From Paracoccaceae bacterium (GTDB lineage: Bacteria > Pseudomonadota > Alphaproteobacteria > Rhodobacterales > Rhodobacteraceae), in the NCBI GenBank assembly GCA_007123625.1, contig SKKS01000066.1, forward strand, positions 1-7,457: DNA of 7,457 nucleotides. Direction: 5' to 3'. The notes under the pieces were generated by a model, which saw only the letters and a list, made by a program, of their open reading frames with translations, did not search any database and was not told where the DNA came from. Position numbers and translations under genes: made by a program. Every line of letters begins with the position of its first letter. The stretch's first letter is position 1. This document shows, piece by piece, positions 5,963-7,457 of the stretch.

Positions 5963-6664
5963 ATGCCCGAGCCCGGATCACTCCCGCTTTACCAGCAGAT
6001 CGCCGAGCTTCTGATCCGCGACATCGCGGCGGGGCGGTTGGCCGATGGTATGCGCCTGCCGCCCGAGCGCGAGATGGCGGCGGGGATGGGCATTGCCGTG
6101 GGCACCCTGCGCAAGGCGCTGGCGGAGCTTGGCGCGCGGGGGCTGGTGGAGCCTGTGCAGGGGTCGGGCAACTATATCCGGCACAGGTCCGAACCCGAAA
6201 GCGTTTATGCGCTGTTCCGGTTGGAACTGACCGAAGGTGGCGGCCTGCCGACCGCGCGCGTGCTCGATGTGACCCGCACGCCCAAGCCGCAGGACCTGCC
6301 AGAATTCGGCATCGCCGATTTCGCCTGGCGCATACGGCGGCTGCGCTTCCTGTCGAAGGTGCCCGCCGCGGTCGAGGAAATTTTCCTTGATGGCAGCTAT
6401 TGCGCCGACCTGCGCGCCGGGGCGCTGTCGGAATCGCTGTATCTGCACTACCGCGACGCGCTGGGCCTGTGGATCCAGCGGGCCGAGGACCGGATCAGCA
6501 CCGGGGCCTTGCCTGACTGGGCGCCCGCGGGTTTTGCACACCCACCGGGCACGGTTCTGCCGCAGGTGGTGCGGATTTCATGGGCGCAGGACAACACCCG
6601 CGCCGAGGTCTCGCGCAGCTGGTTCGACCCGGCGCGCGTCAACTACGTTGCACGGCTGAAATGA
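5963..6664 (+). CDS. GntR-family transcriptional regulator with UTRA-like (HutC-type) effector domain
   Basis: This is a cytoplasmic DNA-binding regulator, probably a metabolite-responsive repressor. The 233-residue product is normal length for the HutC subfamily. Residues 7-73 form the GntR winged helix: PLYQQIAELLIRDIAAGRL, then LPPEREMAAGMGIAVGTLRK, ending in VQGSGNYI. Residues from about 85 to 230 look like a UTRA ligand-binding domain, with RIRRLRFL (123-130), VEEIFLD (137-143), LYLHYRDALGLWI (159-171), and a C-terminal VSRSWFDPARVNYVARL strand pattern typical of the fold. The start ATG has no strong Shine-Dalgarno sequence (GAG at 5951-5953 only). The stop overlaps an 11-codon micro-ORF that leads to the downstream dehydrogenase, so the two genes are probably cotranscribed. 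Although HutC proteins share this architecture, the position beside a dehydrogenase rather than in the hut operon argues against it being the histidine repressor. The ligand is unknown. Confidence 0.88.
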   Translation: MPEPGSLPLYQQIAELLIRDIAAGRLADGMRLPPEREMAAGMGIAVGTLRKALAELGARGLVEPVQGSGNYIRHRSEPESVYALFRLELTEGGGLPTARVLDVTRTPKPQDLPEFGIADFAWRIRRLRFLSKVPAAVEEIFLDGSYCADLRAGALSESLYLHYRDALGLWIQRAEDRISTGALPDWAPAGFAHPPGTVLPQVVRISWAQDNTRAEVSRSWFDPARVNYVARLK

Positions 6665-6696
6665 AAGGGACGGCAATGGGGGACTCGCGGGCATGA
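6661..6696 (+). other. Possible 11-codon micro-ORF bridging the GntR and oxidoreductase genes
   Basis: ATG at 6661 overlaps the GntR stop (ATGA), and the micro-ORF (MKGTAMGDSRA) ends with TGA at 6694-6696, overlapping the next gene's ATG at 6693 (again ATGA). Ribosomes could therefore re-initiate from one frame to the next across the gap. There is no clear Shine-Dalgarno sequence before 6661, but AAGGG at 6665-6669 could serve the internal in-frame ATG at 6676. Translation is unproven, and short ORFs like this arise by chance. Confidence 0.25.
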
Positions 6697-7457
6697 CTGC
6701 CACGATCGGATACGGCATCATCGGTTGCGGCATGATGGGGCAGGAACATCTGCGCAACATCGCACTGCTGGGCGACAGCGCGCGGGTGGCCGCGATTTTC
6801 GAACCTGACATCGCCATGCGTGCCGCCGCCGCCACGCTGGCGCCGGGCGCGCGGTTGCATGACAGCCTTGATACGCTGGTGGATGACCCGGCGGTGGACG
6901 CACTGCTGATCGCCAGCCCGAATCATCTGCATCTGCCGCAGCTCGAATCGATCCGCGCGCAGCGTCCGCTACCGGTGCTGGTAGAAAAGCCGCTCTTTAC
7001 CGACCCGTCACAGGCTGCGCGCCTGGCGGCGCTGGCGGGTGACTGGCCCGCGCCTCTGTGGGTGGCGATGGAATACCGCTACATGCCCCCCGTTGCCGCG
7101 CTGATCGCGCAGGCCGGGACCGAAACCGGCGGCATCCGGATGCTGACGATCCGGGAACACCGCTTTCCGTTTCTTGACAAGGTGGGTGACTGGAACCGGT
7201 TCAACCGCAACACCGGTGGGACGCTGGTCGAGAAGTGCTGCCACTTCTTTGACCTGATGCGCCACATCCTGCAGGATGATCCCGTGCGGGTCATGGCCTC
7301 GGGCGGGCAGGCGGTGAATCATGTGGACGAACGCTTCGGCGGCGAGGTGCCCGACATCTGGGACCACGCTTATGTCATCGTCGAATTTGCGCGCGGGGCG
7401 CGGGCGATGCTGGAGTTGTGCATGTTCGCCGAAGGCGCGCGCTGGCAAGAGGAAATC
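6693..7457 (+). CDS. Gfo/Idh/MocA-family NAD(P)-dependent oxidoreductase (3' end outside window)
   Basis: Family members oxidise or reduce sugars, inositols, amino-sugar derivatives or related polyols using NAD(P)H. The frame is open from ATG 6693 through the last base, giving 255 residues with no stop; the family is usually 330-400, so about 100 residues are missing. The N-terminal Rossmann domain shows GIIGCGMMG (8-16), a probable dinucleotide-selecting acidic Glu37-Pro-Asp39, and ASPNHLH (74-80). VLVEKPL (95-101) contains the catalytic-type Lys99 of the EKP motif. The C-terminal domain begins with EYRYMPPV (127-134) and the family signature GGTLVEKCCHFFDLMRHI (175-192), with His184 the likely active-site residue. 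A Shine-Dalgarno sequence is weak (GGGGG at 6678-6682, 10 nt away), consistent with coupling from the micro-ORF upstream. The GntR regulator before it probably controls it. The GGTxxEKCCHFFDLMR form is common in inositol-2-dehydrogenase-like members, but the substrate cannot be assigned. Confidence 0.92.
   Translation, partial: MTATIGYGIIGCGMMGQEHLRNIALLGDSARVAAIFEPDIAMRAAAATLAPGARLHDSLDTLVDDPAVDALLIASPNHLHLPQLESIRAQRPLPVLVEKPLFTDPSQAARLAALAGDWPAPLWVAMEYRYMPPVAALIAQAGTETGGIRMLTIREHRFPFLDKVGDWNRFNRNTGGTLVEKCCHFFDLMRHILQDDPVRVMASGGQAVNHVDERFGGEVPDIWDHAYVIVEFARGARAMLELCMFAEGARWQEEI

Noticed and set aside
5963..6664. GntR gene as hutC, the histidine-operon repressor
   Set aside because: It shares the HutC-type architecture but lies more than 2 kb from the hut genes, behind an unrelated divergent pair, and is coupled to a dehydrogenase. 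No hut-like operator was seen linking them.
6639..7448. Minus-strand frames opposite the Gfo/Idh/MocA gene, including 146 aa at 7008-7448
   Set aside because: The + frame from 6693 is open to the window end and carries GCGMMG, EKP and GGTLVEKCCHFFD motifs, so the minus frames are shadows.

Overview
The window is GC-rich and densely coded on both strands, with the short spacers and start/stop overlaps typical of an alphaproteobacterium. It most resembles Rhodobacteraceae. Two things support this: the family-level look of the proteins, and a spacer element at about 1031-1119 (CTTCATCTTGCCC..AATACTCCGGGG followed by G/C hairpins) that I remember from rhodobacterial intergenic regions. No database search was possible, so the taxonomic call is inference. 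All genes look chromosomal and share similar base use. I see no transposase, integrase, phage gene, tRNA, rRNA or CRISPR array.

Region 1 (1-3620, + strand) is the downstream part of a histidine utilisation (hut) operon in the order hutH (5' end missing), hutG, hutU. HutH deaminates histidine to urocanate and HutU hydrates urocanate to imidazolonepropionate. HutG hydrolyses N-formylglutamate to formate and glutamate, which implies the HutF/HutG version of the pathway; hutI and hutF are not in the window. hutG and hutU overlap by ATGA. The hutH-hutG spacer holds an inverted-repeat element that could fold in two exclusive ways. HutU keeps every NAD-binding and substrate-loop motif I can recall but has Met where the family has its active-site Cys (P. 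putida Cys410). That is the most notable observation here.

Region 2 (3687-5316) is a divergent pair: an ArgP/LysG-type LysR regulator (- strand) and a LysE/ArgO-type amino-acid exporter (+ strand). They share a roughly 90-bp regulatory gap with an imperfect dyad, the classic arrangement for basic amino-acid-responsive export.

Region 3 (5348-7457) holds a small flavin reductase-domain protein (- strand), divergent from a GntR-family regulator with a UTRA-like effector domain (+ strand). Downstream of the regulator is a Gfo/Idh/MocA-family oxidoreductase cut by the window end. The regulator and dehydrogenase are joined by an 11-codon micro-ORF that overlaps both by ATGA. The AT-rich divergent gap has a helically phased TATCAAT direct repeat that is a good operator candidate. 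The substrate of this third module cannot be told from the sequence.

No wholly new system is evident. The genes belong to known families; the interest lies in the HutU active-site substitution and in small regulatory structures.
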